From NCBI GenBank assembly GCA_029582165.1, contig CM055892.1, forward strand, positions 3,629,347-3,693,346: a DNA stretch of 64,000 nucleotides, written 5' to 3'. Shown here one piece after another: positions 11,073-21,711 of the stretch. The position numbers were made by a program, and so were the translations under genes. The notes under the pieces are model-generated. The model was not told the origin of the DNA. It searched no databases and saw only the letters and a list, made by a program, of their open reading frames with translations. Every line of letters starts with the position of its first letter. Within the stretch, counting starts at the first letter, position 1. Source of the stretch: Portulaca oleracea. Taxonomy: Eukaryota; Streptophyta; Magnoliopsida; Caryophyllales; Portulacaceae.

Positions 11073-13111
11073 CTCTTGCTTTTCCTCAAGCAAGTCAGAA
11101 TTGAAAACCGGAGGATTAGGGCTCAAACAGGAAAAACAGATTTTAGGAAGAGAAAGAGGCGGAAAGAGTTTTCGATAAGATTACAAAAACAATCTTAACA
11201 CCCCCTCAGGCTAACCATTCGAACACATCAATTCAACAAGTGAGCACAAAGATCAGTCTAGGTAAGATCAGAACTCAGTTCAAAAGAGAAAGGAAGAAAT
11301 TTTCGAAACCAAAAGGAGAGAACAAGTACTTCAGAAGCAAAAATTCGCCAACAGTCTTAAGAATAGTGCAAATGTGCGCGGTTAGTTATGGACGTAAGTC
11401 AGTCAAAAAGAGCAAACCTCACATAGGAAAGAATAAACACTCAATCACTCAATTTTGAATATGTATGTGGGTTTTCTCATACTCAAGCCAATAGAAAAAA
11501 CTACCATAAGCTTAGTAAGAACCTCGCTCTCCACTACTGGTATGCAATGCACAAGTGACAATCAAAAGGACTTTTCTGGGTTCTAACGGGGCTTAGGTTA
11601 GGGGAAAAGATTGGTAAATTTCGGGAATGAGGAGTTAAGAGCCATGCTTGGATTGATTTTCAATGAGTATAACACTCTAAACACTCCTTGCTTAATGTAT
11701 GCAAGGAATTTCACATTTCCCCCTCAACAATATGAAACATCTCAACTGAATACAACCAGGTCAAAGTTTTCAGAACTTTAAATTGAATCTTCCTAATCAC
11801 CCTTTTCTTTTTGGAACACTTTTTTTCTTTTTTTATTATATTTTTTTACTTCTTTTTTTTTTTTGTTCTTTTTGGTAGGTGATCGGGGAGAAGAAAACTA
11901 TGGAATTATAACTTCGACCTCGATATAATATAGGAACAACATAACCAAACTCCAATTTTTCAAGAGGTGGGACTTCATTTTCTCCCAAACTTCGTATTTT
12001 TGTTCACAAACACACCAAACCAACTGTTCCTTCCAAAAAATGACAAACTCTCATTCAACCAAGCAAGGCAAAGGGATACCGAATATCAAAGGCCAAGGCT
12101 TGTATTGTCAGGGTTCAATCATGAAAGAAGGGTAAACAAAGGCTAGACGGGGCAAAAAGAACGGTGAATATAACGTAGGGTAGGCTATTTGGCTATGTGG
12201 CTTAATAAAAAATAAAATGAATGCCTTAATCACTTTGTCACGGCATGCAATGCAAATATTTAGTCTCAAGAAAGATGCAAAGCAAGTTCTAGAGATACAA
12301 CTAATGGGTGAGTCACTCAGGAAGTCATGGAAATGATAAAAGTGATCAATTCAAAATTTAGGCAATGTGGACTCACGGGATGGGGCTCAATCTACTAAAC
12401 TTAGCCCAAAGATTTGTGATACGCACATTTATACTTTCTAAGATAGTCAAAGCAGTCAAATACAACTTTCACAACTTGTCTCAAAATCAGAATATTTGGA
12501 GGAAAAGGTTTCAAAAACTTTTGAGAACTCATCCAGACTTTTCTAAGCGAAGCAAGTTAAACTGAATGTAAGAAAGGTTTACAAATCATCACCGAAGGTG
12601 TTTCCGGTTTTAATCCTAGTCCTATCCTATATATTTTTGGGTTTTTCCTAGTATTTTCTAATTTTTTTTTGGTCTTTTACTAATTTTCTGATTTTTTTAG
12701 ATTTTTTTTTTGGAGATAAGGGGATGCAAAAGAAAGAAAAAGAAACAAACTAAGAAAAGAAAGAAAAATCTATATGCTTCTAGCTAATCCAATCTATGTG
12801 GATGCAATTTAAAAGAAAAACTTAGAAAGAACAGATTAAGAAAACTAGAAAACAAAAGAAACACGCACTAGAAACTCAAATAAAAGAAAACAAACAAGAT
12901 AAAATCTAAAAAGCATGCTAAACTATGAATAAGCAAATAAAAGAAACACACAAAAACAAGAAAAATCACACCAAGAACTGAAAAATAAGCATGAAACAAG
13001 AACAAGAAAGACGAAAATAAATAAAAATAAACGAAAAACAGAGAAATAAGAAAAATATTCACAGAAGTGAAATTTTCAACCCCCCCCCCATACTTAAACG
13101 TTGCATTGTCC
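11073..13111 (-). other. Long 3' untranslated region of X
   Basis: About 2 kb without a credible ORF, lying between the env-like ORF and the polypurine tract. It contains T-rich tracts (11815-11870, 12655-12710) and an A-rich stretch (12720-13060). At 13078-13130 it holds the Athila-type motif cattgaggacaatgcaacg followed by a run of G on the minus strand (plus-strand poly-C at 13081-13090), an internal second purine tract. Small ORFs here look random. Confidence 0.65.
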
Positions 13112-14493
13112 TCAATGCAGAAGACAAAGTTGAAGGGTGAGGTCAGGTAGAGGATCAAGATCCTCGGTAGGTGGGGAAGGGTTGGTATGGCTCAGTCTTG
13201 GTGGTGGTGAGGCTCGATCAAACATGGCCTGTATAAGGCCGGCAAGGTTAGCTATGGATTCGTCAAGGTGGTCAAAACGAAGGTCAGTCTGACCCCTATA
13301 CTCAACAAAACTCTCCCTTAACTCGTTGACAGGGTGCTCGGTCCAGACAATGGAGGTTTGGAGGTCGCGAAAGCGCGCCTCATAGTCAAGTTGGGGTTGT
13401 TTGGGTTGAGGGTCAGGGTGGATTTCAGGCTCAGGCTTGGGATCAATCTCGGGAAAGGGTAACATCCACATCAAATTCTCAGCAACTAGGGGTGAGGTGT
13501 GGGGGTTAGGCACAGGGAACCTAGCGTTGTTGGGATAGACCCAAAGGCAATGCGAGTCCTTATCAAACTTACACAAACCAAAGGCATTACACTGGTCCCC
13601 ATCCAAGAATAAGCTACCCGGGATTAAGTCAGTGGGGTTCCTAGGTGGCCTAAAGCCGAATTGGCGTGCAAGGAGTGTAATGTAGCCCCTTATGGCAATG
13701 CCCTTGTTAGTTGAGGTGGCGACACTAGAAAGATGGTGAGCTAACACAGCTGCGGGGTCGGCACGAGTGTCCGCATCTAACATGGAATACAACATATAAC
13801 AATCATCCCGGGCAGCCTTGTTTGAGCTACCGGGTCTCCCGAAAATGCCGCAAAAGAGAATGCGGTGGACATACCTCATCACGGGGTTTTAATCGCGGTC
13901 ACGGGGGTGTTGCTAGGGTCCCAATTGTCAAAACCTGAAATTGTGAAACCCTTTCCATCCCACTCTACGGGTATAAGGGATGAATTCCTGCATGTACGCT
14001 CGGGAAGGCCAAAGGCACGGGAAAATTGGGACACGGTCATGGTCGTCTCTACCCCCAAAAGCTGGAAACGAATGCACCCGTCCCTCCCTTGGAGGTTCAC
14101 AACTAGGGTCGATAAAAATTCAAGGGTAATCCCCCTATAGGTCGGTTTGCCTAACCTAGCTGTGTTGGTCATGTGACAACGACCTAACATCCAATCAACA
14201 TCATCCAACATACCACAACTACGCAAGAAAGGTTCATGCATATATTTGGTGGGGATGATGGCTCTTTGGGAGAGGGAATCGTACCTTTTCTTGATTTCCC
14301 CTTCGAAGTTGAAGGTTTTTGAGCTCCTCGAGTCCCTTGGAGGTGCGACTTTCTGTTTTCCTTTCTCCCCCGTCGTAGCTTTGCGTTTCCGGCTGCCTCC
14401 GGCTTCGTTGTCATCGCTCGGGGGTCCAAAGAAGCTAAGATTCTTAGTTATCACCAAAAACATAGTATAACACCACAACATAATCACAACCAA
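13112..14493 (-). pseudogene. Athila env-like / ATHILA ORF-1 protein of element X, frameshifted
   Basis: Two overlapping minus-strand frames (14493-13879 and 13882-13112) form one protein of about 460 residues, split by a small indel in the aaaacccc run near 13885. The N-terminal part has a basic, nuclear-localisation-like patch (GSRKRKATTGEKGKQK). The middle matches the ATHILA ORF-1 style (MHEPFLRSCGMLDDVDWMLG, then VSQFSRAFGLPE, and after the shift MMRYVHRILFCGIFGRPG). The C-terminal region is proline-rich (PKPEPEIHPDPQPKQP) followed by a coiled-coil-like segment (DLRFDHLDESIANLAGLI). This ORF lies after pol in Athila elements. Its role is not established, and I see no signal peptide or clear transmembrane segment. 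Confidence 0.8.
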
Positions 14494-14783
14494 AACCTAG
14501 ACCTAAATTTCTCAATTTAAATATCACATTGGTCTCACATTATATCCAACATCACAATTCTCTCAATTCTGGAACAAAAAGATTAAAAATCAACCAACTC
14601 AAACCAAGCCCTAATCAAGAATTTCATCCAAGAATCAAACCCAAGTCAAGAAATTCGAATCTAGGACATGATATATGGTATAAATTGAACAAACTATTCA
14701 ATAAACTCAAGTATTCAATCAAAATCATACCACGAAAGAAGTATATAATCAAAGAATGAAGGAAAGAGTTGAGAATTCCATAC
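14435..14783 (-). other. Candidate intron in the leader of the env-like ORF
   Basis: On the minus strand a good donor (ctcaag then gtatgg, GT at 14783-14782) precedes, and an acceptor-like ttag (AG at 14436-14435) leads straight into the coding phrase FFGPPSDD. If used, the ORF start annotated at 14493 would be replaced by an upstream exon. Prediction only; no transcript evidence. Confidence 0.35.
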
Positions 14784-15058
14784 CTTGAGTTGAAGAGGGA
14801 AGAGGAATGAAATTTGAAAGTTCAAAGTGTAAGAGTGCAAGTGAGAAGAGAAAAGAGAAAAGAGGGTGGTGTGTGATGGTGGCGCCGGCGAGGTCGACGG
14901 CGGCGAGAACGGTTGTGGGTGGTGGCTCTGGTGGCGTTTGGGGAGAGGGGTCGAGGGGAGTGTTAGGGAAAAAGCAAGGAAGGTCTTCTCTGTTTTGAAA
15001 GAAAGATAAGCGGCTCGACTAAATTAAAAGGCGGACAAAAATTTTCTAGGCAAATAGC

Positions 15059-15150
15059 AAAACGCTGCCTGCGTTTTGCAAAAGAACTCCTACCTAACTC
15101 TCTGGATGAGGCGCATCCGGCGTTTTGAAAACGCGGGTTGCGTTTTCTCA
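15059..15150. repeat. GC-rich palindromic motif cluster inside X
   Basis: Contains aaacgctgcctgcgttttgc and a second inverted pair (ggcgttttgaaaacgcgg), the same motif family found in the X LTR at 4380-4545. It lies directly upstream, on the minus strand, of the env-like leader. Confidence 0.65.
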
Positions 15151-15159
15151 CCTGATGAT

Positions 15160-15450
15160 GGTAGTTCGATTTTTGCAACTTTTTGCTTGTTTTCTCCCTT
15201 TTTCTTTGTTTGCTCCTTATTTTCCCTACAGTTTGTCATACCAAAAATCCCTACAAACATCTACCAATATAAAATTCATTAGGTTAGAAATATAAATTTT
15301 TAATAAGAGCCATGAATTCCTTGAATTTCTTCCTTTTCTCTATAAACTAAAAGAAAATATTAGTAAACTTCAAAATAAAAATTACTAAGGAGTAAAAACT
15401 AAAAGAAAATAATTGAACTAAAAAGGTGGGGAGGGATAGATATTAGATAA
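15160..15450. other. AT-rich spacer of X without genes
   Basis: No ORF, repeat or recognised motif. It is the inter-gene spacer between the pol end and the env-like leader of X. Confidence 0.5.
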
Positions 15451-15545
15451 TGGTGTACCTCCCCGGGGTTGCTTTGTTTAATGTCGTTAGCTCGACGTTA
15501 TGGACCCTACTCATCAGGGTCCTTGAGCAATATTTGTGCTAATTG
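15450..15545 (-). other. Athila pol-end motif in X
   Basis: On the minus strand the sequence reads gacattaaacaaagc followed by accccggggaggtac. This resembles the conserved gacgttaaacaaagcgct...gggaggcaaccc block found just after pol in Athila elements. It marks where pol should end, although no RT or integrase lies upstream. Confidence 0.55.
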
Positions 15546-16150
15546 AAGGTACGAGTCTTCATTTTGGATGCCGTCAATGCCCTGAATAGCTTATCAAACT
15601 CTCCTTCATGCGGTCTGCAAGCTAGTAAACAAGAGAGCCACTGGAATCTTATAAGATAAAACGTGCGTAATGCTCTTAGTAATAAATCAAATTCACTAGA
15701 AAAACCAAAAGAATCAAAATATATAGTCCACAAGAATTTTCTAGGAATGTCTTCTAGGTGTATCCAATAAGGATCGAGGGAGGGTTCATAACCTCTAAAT
15801 TTTCTTAAGGACAACTCATCAATAATATTGTTAGTTTCACAAGAAGTAACCTCATATCCAGCATTAACATGAACATCAAAGGTCTTTTCATCAGATCTGT
15901 GTTTCTTATTAATTTCTGATGAAACTGAAGGTAGTGAAAAAGGAATTGAAGTATGAACCTCATATCCAGCATTAACATGAACATCAAAGGTCTTTTCATC
16001 AGATATGTGTTTCTTATTAATAAAAGATTACAATATTATCAGGGTCCTTGTTCAAAGAATTTAATTCACTATTAACCTTCTCGCTAGGTTTCTCATTAAT
16101 AATTTCAACTGACTCATGATGAAAATCATATTCATTCCTAGTAACTAACT
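15539..16150 (-). pseudogene. Residual ORF of X with an internal 65-bp direct repeat
   Basis: A broken minus-strand frame reading a short protein with phrases such as DEKTFDVHVNAGYEV (present twice) and LRKFRGYEPSLDPYWIHLEDIPRKFLW. The duplicated phrase comes from two 65-bp copies at 15848-15912 and 15956-16020, 108 bp apart, with one visible mismatch. It precedes the pol-end motif and may be what remains of pol or gag after large deletions. I do not recognise the family. Confidence 0.45.
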
Positions 16151-16159
16151 CGAAAGTCT

Positions 16160-16730
16160 CACTCACCTTAGACTCCGTCGACTGAGAAAAAGGTAAGTAA
16201 GTGCGAAAATGGGGTGCACAAGCCGAACATCACGCGCAGAAAAGAAGGGAGACCGTAGGTACAGTCTTTCGCTGTCCAGGGGAGGTAGCGGGTGCCACGC
16301 CAAGGGTGGCGGGGGCTACCGTACGAAATCTGCCTTGGTGATTCTGAGCTTCGAGAGACAGTAGCCAGGGGTAGCGGGTGCCACGCCAAGGTGGCAGGGG
16401 CTACCCTGCTTGTCTTCTTCCCTTTGTTCCTTCCTTCTTTACAAGGCTTGTAACGCCCGCTACAAGGGTCATAGTGGGTGTTACTTCACTGTTTTGCACC
16501 AAATGAAGGGAAAATGGTCCCGGGTAAACTCTGCCTCGGCTTCGGTCCGGCTCGGCTCGGGAAATCACCAAAAATGCTCTAAAATAGCCCTTTTTGTTAC
16601 GTTTTTGTGTAAAACGCCAAAACCTACAAAATAACCAAAAAAAATACTAAAAGGCCATGAAAATAAACACGAAACGAGTCAAAAGCCTAAGAATTAAGGT
16701 GTTATTTAGACACAAAATTGGGTCTAAACA
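16160..16730 (-). repeat. 3' LTR of Y, U3-side segment
   Basis: On the minus strand it begins TGTTTAGACCC at 16730, identical to the outer tip of Y at 35755 and preceded by a purine tract. It contains two near-identical GC-rich palindromic blocks (16280-16320 and 16370-16406; ggtagcgggtgccacgcc with its inverse). The inner limit near 16160 is approximate because the other LTR copy lacks this part. Confidence 0.7.
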
Positions 16731-16743
16731 CCCCCCTAACTTA
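16731..16743 (-). other. Polypurine tract of Y
   Basis: taagttagggggg on the minus strand directly abuts the LTR start TGTTTAGACCC. Confidence 0.8.
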
Positions 16744-19700
16744 AACTTTTGCTCGTCCCGAGCAAAACAAAACAAAATCAAATAAGAAAAACTAAACACC
16801 AACTCCTCTGTCGTGGGAGAAAACGAGTGCATTTAGCATATGCACCATGCCCTTTGATCACCCGGGCTCGTGAGGGTTTGTAGCGGCTCTACCCACAAAA
16901 GCCAAAGAAAAAGGAGAGAGGGAAAGTGAAAAACAAAACCAAAGAAAACAAGGGAAAAGGGAAAACAGCTTCGCATCAAAGAATCATGCAGTCTCAATTA
17001 GGAAAACGATATTAATCCTCCAAAAGGAACCGTTATGAGCATCTCACAAACACCTAACTCAAGCAATTGTCAATCTTAGAGGTTTTTGATCCCCTACACC
17101 TCATGCCAAGCAAAACCCCATGTGCGTAAGTGCTAGTGGGTTCTAACTGATTCCTATCAACCCCAAAGACTCACGCCCGAGCTTAAAAACAACACGAACA
17201 AGGAAAGAAAAGAGGTGCCCTCCCCCGCATTTTGTCACCCTTGGCTTGGTGAGGGCCGCAGGTGATGCAAGGAAAGGCCCCACACTTTATTAACACTTAA
17301 ACTTTTCTTTTTGGGGTTGTGTAATCCCAACAATTTTTTAAAGCTTAAAGGTCGACGGTAGTTTTGCGGGAATTGCAAAGGCCCATAATGCGGGGTTTAC
17401 CCTCCCAGCACAAGCTTTTCCATTCACCTCTTCGTCGCAAGCGATATAGAAGGAGGCTTAAGGGGTATCAGCGCCGCACCGCTAATACCGGCTCCGTGTA
17501 GGTCGACTAACTTTATGGTGGTTAATGTCATTCAGCTGACACGCCCCACTTAATCCGATTATTTAGCTTTGCTTTCTTTCTTTTGCTTTTGCTTTTGCTT
17601 TTCTCTTTTTTTCTTACTTTTTAGAAAATAAGCTCGGATATGGATCCCTAGAATCTCCCAGTTTCAACAGAACGTCAAAGGAATCGGGGATCTCGCTAGA
17701 CACTCAATGAAGGAAATCTAAACAGGTGAGTCATGACAATCACCCGAGACAGGGTCGAAAATGCTCAAACCGGTTTCTTTTAAAGAAGATTAAGAACGAC
17801 TTCCCAATTTTGACTACAAAATCTAAGAAACTAAGCGAAAACAAAAACAAAGCGAAAACGAAAACTTTAAGGTTTTTCACTCCCTTTTTTCTCCTTTTTC
17901 ACACAAATTTGTTTTCAAATTTTAGGCAAAAACTAAGAAAAACAAAAACAACAAAAAAAACTAGGTGGTGATCTACCCTTGAAAGAGAATATCCCCCCCC
18001 CCCCCACACACACTTAAAACGCTACAATGTCCTAATTGTGGGAAGGTGTCACAAGAAAAGGGTAGAGAACCTACAAAAACAAACAAACAAGAACAACTAG
18101 CACATAAAAGTGGTGGGGACCCGAGCCCACACGGCTTCAACAACAATATAATCCCAACACAGACAGTCAAGGGGATTCGCCACCTAAAAGAAAAATCAAG
18201 CATGTAGCATGGATCAATATATACACATTCAAAGAGAGCGAAAAGAGGTTACCTCGAGGTCTTCAAATAGATCAAACTCAATTCGCGATCCAAAAATAAC
18301 ATCACATTTGGGTTAGGAATAAACAAGAAAAACACAATGAGTGTGAGTGTTCGCATGCACAAAAGAAAAAGAACAAAAACAAAAGAAATAAAAAACAAGA
18401 CACTAGAGACTATAAACCAAGGAAAAACGAAAATATTTACAAAATTTACATTGACTCTAGCTGATCTCAACCCCGAACCTCACTAATTGAGGCGGGAATT
18501 GAGGGTGAATCAACTCTCATAACCGGCCTTGCCAATGATGAAGCAATGGATGCGAAACAACTCAAACCATGGGGACAAAGAACTCAACAAAACCAACTAT
18601 CCAACACACTTCCCCCAACTTCCCCATAAAGCAGCCCCCACACTTATCTAACACTAACAATGTGAATAAAATCAATGAAGAGAGTAAAGTGAGAGCGGGG
18701 ACACTTATAAATCATTGCTAGAACATGGATTCAGCAAGGGATATGAGTTCTTACTTGACAAAATGAGCTAAAATGCACAGCACACACAAACAGAATGCAA
18801 GAATAGCACACTCATGCAACTCACTGTGTAAATGTGTGTGAAAATCGACAAGAACCTTAAGTACCACTAGTGTGTGTGTGTTTCAATAGATGAAATGCAA
18901 TATCTAATTACACACAACACTGACCAAGAACAGACCACTCAAACTCAGCCCACAACAAGGCAAGGTTATGCACAGAAAATTGACAAAATTAATCCCTAAC
19001 TCAACATGAATGACTAACGAACCAAAAACAAGTGAGAGGGGAGAATTTTGCACAACAAATCTCACAAAGCATCAATACAAAGTCATGGCATCCAACTCAA
19101 CAACACAGTGAGGTAAACTTGTGTAAAAATTGACAAAACCTAATCCTAACTCAGCAAAGCATGACGAATGGACCAAATGCAAATGAAAGAGAAAAGGATT
19201 TCGCACAATTGATACAAGGAGTACCTCACTTAGCTGCGTATATCAAATGCTTGAATAATGCCACACACTTTGAGATTAATCTTAGCAGAAGCTTGAGACC
19301 TTAGCAGCAAATTTTCGCAACAGAGGAGAAGAATTTAGGTTTTGGGATCGATAATGGAGGAAGAGTGTTGGTCGAATTAATGATTGAGAAGGATTGAAGA
19401 GTGTAGGTGAGGGCTTTGTCGCAGGTATTATGGCTGTAGAGAGAGAGATGGAGTCGAGTGAGTGAGATGGGAAATGAGAAAGATGAGAAAAGAGTCGAGC
19501 TTTTAGGGCTGGAAAAATTCGTGGATAGAATCAGGTCGCGGGCGCGACATGCTGAGGAGCTGGGACTTCAGCGTTGCTGATCGCAGGTGCTGTGTGTTTC
19601 GTCGTAGCTGCGATATGCTCTTGGAACTCCGCTGCCACAACTGTTGCTTCAGGCGTAGCGGGTGCTACACATTGGGTAGCGCCTGCTACCCTTTCTCTCC

Positions 19701-20105
19701 TGTCAATTCAAAGAAAAACTTCCAACACTCCAAAACAAAATCCAACTCCTAAAATTTTCAACACTTCAACACTCATTTTTCTATAGCTCCTCACATTCAA
19801 TCCAAAAATTTTCTAACTCTCAAACTCTCCCTCAACACTCATATTCTTTTGAAAACTCCACTCACTCACACTACTTCTTTCACTCCAACTTCAATTTTCT
19901 TATTTTTCACCACCTTTTTCTTCTCCTTTTTTTTCAAACTTTTCTTTTGAACTTAGAACTAATACCTCAAATTACAAAAGAAGGAGATAAAGAAAAACAA
20001 AAATACAAGAGAAAAATGGAAAAACCTAAAGAAAACTAAAAAGAGAAATTAAAAAGAAGAAAAAAGAATAAAATTAGAAAAATTGCAAAAACTAAAAATT
20101 GAGAA
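16744..20105 (-). other. Non-coding 3' half of Y (env-like ORF absent)
   Basis: About 3.3 kb with only random short ORFs. It holds a (ttttgc)n stretch near 17580-17612 and, at about 17993-18040, a poly-C run (plus strand) beside the plus-strand text acgctacaatgtcctaatt. That is an internal purine tract with the same motif seen in X at 13078-13130. Also present are a GC-rich palindromic cluster (19530-19695) and low-complexity C/T-rich sequence (19740-19950). Where Athila elements carry an env-like ORF, none survives here. Confidence 0.65.
19530..19695. repeat. GC-rich palindromic motif cluster inside Y
   Basis: gcgtagcgggtgctac and ggtagcgcctgctaccc form inverted arms like those in the LTR of Y at 16280-16406. 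The cluster sits between the pol end and the expected env-like region, the same relative place as the X cluster. Confidence 0.6.
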
Positions 20106-20109
20106 AGAA

Positions 20110-20533
20110 ACCTCAAAAATTATGGGGTGCCTTCCATAGAGCGCTAGTTTTAGGTCCCTAGCTTGACCTAAATACTTACTTGATTCTTGAAATCCTTGGG
20201 ACACAAACCAAAAACATTATCAACCTTTTCCACCAATTCTTCTTCCTCTTTTTCCCACGATTCTCAAAAAGAGTTGTGGTTGACATGGGATAATCTTCTG
20301 GTGGTCTTGGCATCCACCTAGGAAATCCGGGTAGCATTTTCTTTGGCTTCCTCCAGCAACGCTTCCTTCTTCTCTTCCAACACCTCCTACCCTTAGGTAA
20401 CAATGAAGCTTGCTTCCTCAAAAACTTAGTAGGGTATGAGGATATAGAAGTAGAGAGTGACTCCAATTTGGTGTTTGGTGGTTTACCGGGCCTAGGACCT
20501 TTGAAAATTTGTTACACTCAACATAGGTTTCAC
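20110..20533 (-). pseudogene. Collapsed pol remnant and pol-end motif of Y
   Basis: Reading on the minus strand, the protease frame is followed by a short pre-RT-like phrase (KLESLSTSISSYPTKFLRKQ). It then passes directly to a charged low-complexity stretch and a pol-end motif (ctagcgctctatggaaggc near 20130-20150). Some 2-3 kb of RT, RNase H and integrase expected between these are missing. Confidence 0.6.
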
Positions 20534-21496
20534 TCAAAGAAATTTCCTTCCTCCATGGAATGATCTTGAGAGGATGATCATGGTAAATGTCCTTAAATTC
20601 ACTTGAAATTGGATGCGAAGCCTTAGATATTTGATTTCTTGCCAATCATCGGGTTCAACTTCAAGAAAGTAAGACTCCTTTTGGGGCTCATCCAAGATGT
20701 CTACCACCGCATTGACCATAAAATGAGATTCTTTGCGGGATTTCACCATTGAAGGGTCAATGTCAAAAACAATATGATCTCTACCCACATGAAAAGACAA
20801 GCGGCCTCTTTTCACATCTATGATAGCTCCTGCATTGGCCAAGAAGGGTCGACCAAGGATAATGGGAATATTCCAATCTTCCTCCATCTCTAAAATAACG
20901 AAATCACAAGGGATGAGAAAACTTCCCACTTGAATTGGGACATCTTCTAAAATCCCTAGTGGTCTTCTAATATTTCTATCGGCAAGTTGCAAATTGATTG
21001 TCGTGGGGATCAAATCATCGAGATTGAGCTTTTTGCATATGGAGTGAGGCATGATACTCACACTAGCTCCCAAATCACAAAGTGCTTTATCAATCTTCAT
21101 TTCCCCAATCAAGCATGGAATAGAGAAACTACCGGGATCGGCTAATTTCTCAGGAGTCTTGCTTCCCATTATAGCGTTGCAACTAATTGTGAGATGAACG
21201 GTCGATGACTCCTTGATTCTTCTCTTGTTTGTCAAGAGGTCATTGAGATGTTTCTTGAATGAAGGGACCTCCGACATGGCATCTAGGAATGGTATATTAA
21301 CTTGAAGCTTCTTCAACATCATAATGAACTTGGAGAATTTCTCCTCACTCTTGTGTTGAGCCAATCTTTCAGGAAATGGAATTGGTGGTCTATATGGTTT
21401 CAATTGCCCCGTGGGTTGATCAAGATCATTCTCCTTCACAATCTCCTTGTTTTTCTCCAAGTCTTCTTTCTCCTCATCATTAGGCATCCCAATCAC
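20534..21496 (-). CDS. Athila aspartic protease region of Y (320 aa frame)
   Basis: A long intact minus-strand frame. Residues 1-135 are the gag-protease linker (PYRPPIPFPERL, then KFSKFIMMLKKLQVNIPFLDAM, a typical Athila phrase). The protease active site is at residues 141-145 (C-DLGAS-VSIMP) where most retroelements have DTGA/DSGA; Athila uses DLGA. A flap-like VILEMEEDW and the closing IILGRPFLANAGA follow at about 220-240. It would cleave gag-pol. The frame ends in decayed sequence at the RT border, so a full polyprotein is not made. Confidence 0.82.
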   Translation of the reverse strand: MIGMPNDEEKEDLEKNKEIVKENDLDQPTGQLKPYRPPIPFPERLAQHKSEEKFSKFIMMLKKLQVNIPFLDAMSEVPSFKKHLNDLLTNKRRIKESSTVHLTISCNAIMGSKTPEKLADPGSFSIPCLIGEMKIDKALCDLGASVSIMPHSICKKLNLDDLIPTTINLQLADRNIRRPLGILEDVPIQVGSFLIPCDFVILEMEEDWNIPIILGRPFLANAGAIIDVKRGRLSFHVGRDHIVFDIDPSMVKSRKESHFMVNAVVDILDEPQKESYFLEVEPDDWQEIKYLRLRIQFQVNLRTFTMIILSRSFHGGRKFL

Positions 21497-21711
21497 AACA
21501 CCATCCTCTTTCTCCTCATCACGGATTGCTCAACCTCCATATCTCCTCCCTCAATTATGTTCTCCACAACTCCCTCATGCTCACTAGAAGGTCCCTCAAC
21601 TTCTTTCCCACTTCGCAAAGTAATAGTATTCACTTCAACCTCTTGAACAGATTGAGGTTGGATAGGTACGGATTGAGGTTGGCTGACTTGAGCTAATTTA
21701 TGTTCGAGACT

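Larger units (their letters stand above)
3460..16160 (-). mobile_element. Athila-like element X inside the 3' LTR of Y, 5' truncated
   Basis: X is a minus-strand element with its own LTR (about 3460-4547 and 10771-11055, split by element B), a polypurine tract at 11058-11072, a long 3' untranslated region, an env-like ORF (13112-14493), a leader, a pol-end motif (15450-15530) and a short residual ORF up to about 16150. I find no second LTR, primer site, gag or RT. The 5' half is therefore lost, and both outer limits are approximate. Confidence 0.65.

Noticed and set aside
12868..13158. Phe-rich minus-strand ORF (96 aa) looking like a membrane protein
   Set aside because: It is produced by an A-rich tract of the X 3' untranslated region and overlaps the purine tract and env-like ORF end.
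18930..19250. Apparent repeats such as cacaac, aaaattgacaaaa and agcatga in the Y 3' region
   Set aside because: Short, irregular and shared only loosely; they do not form a definable repeat.
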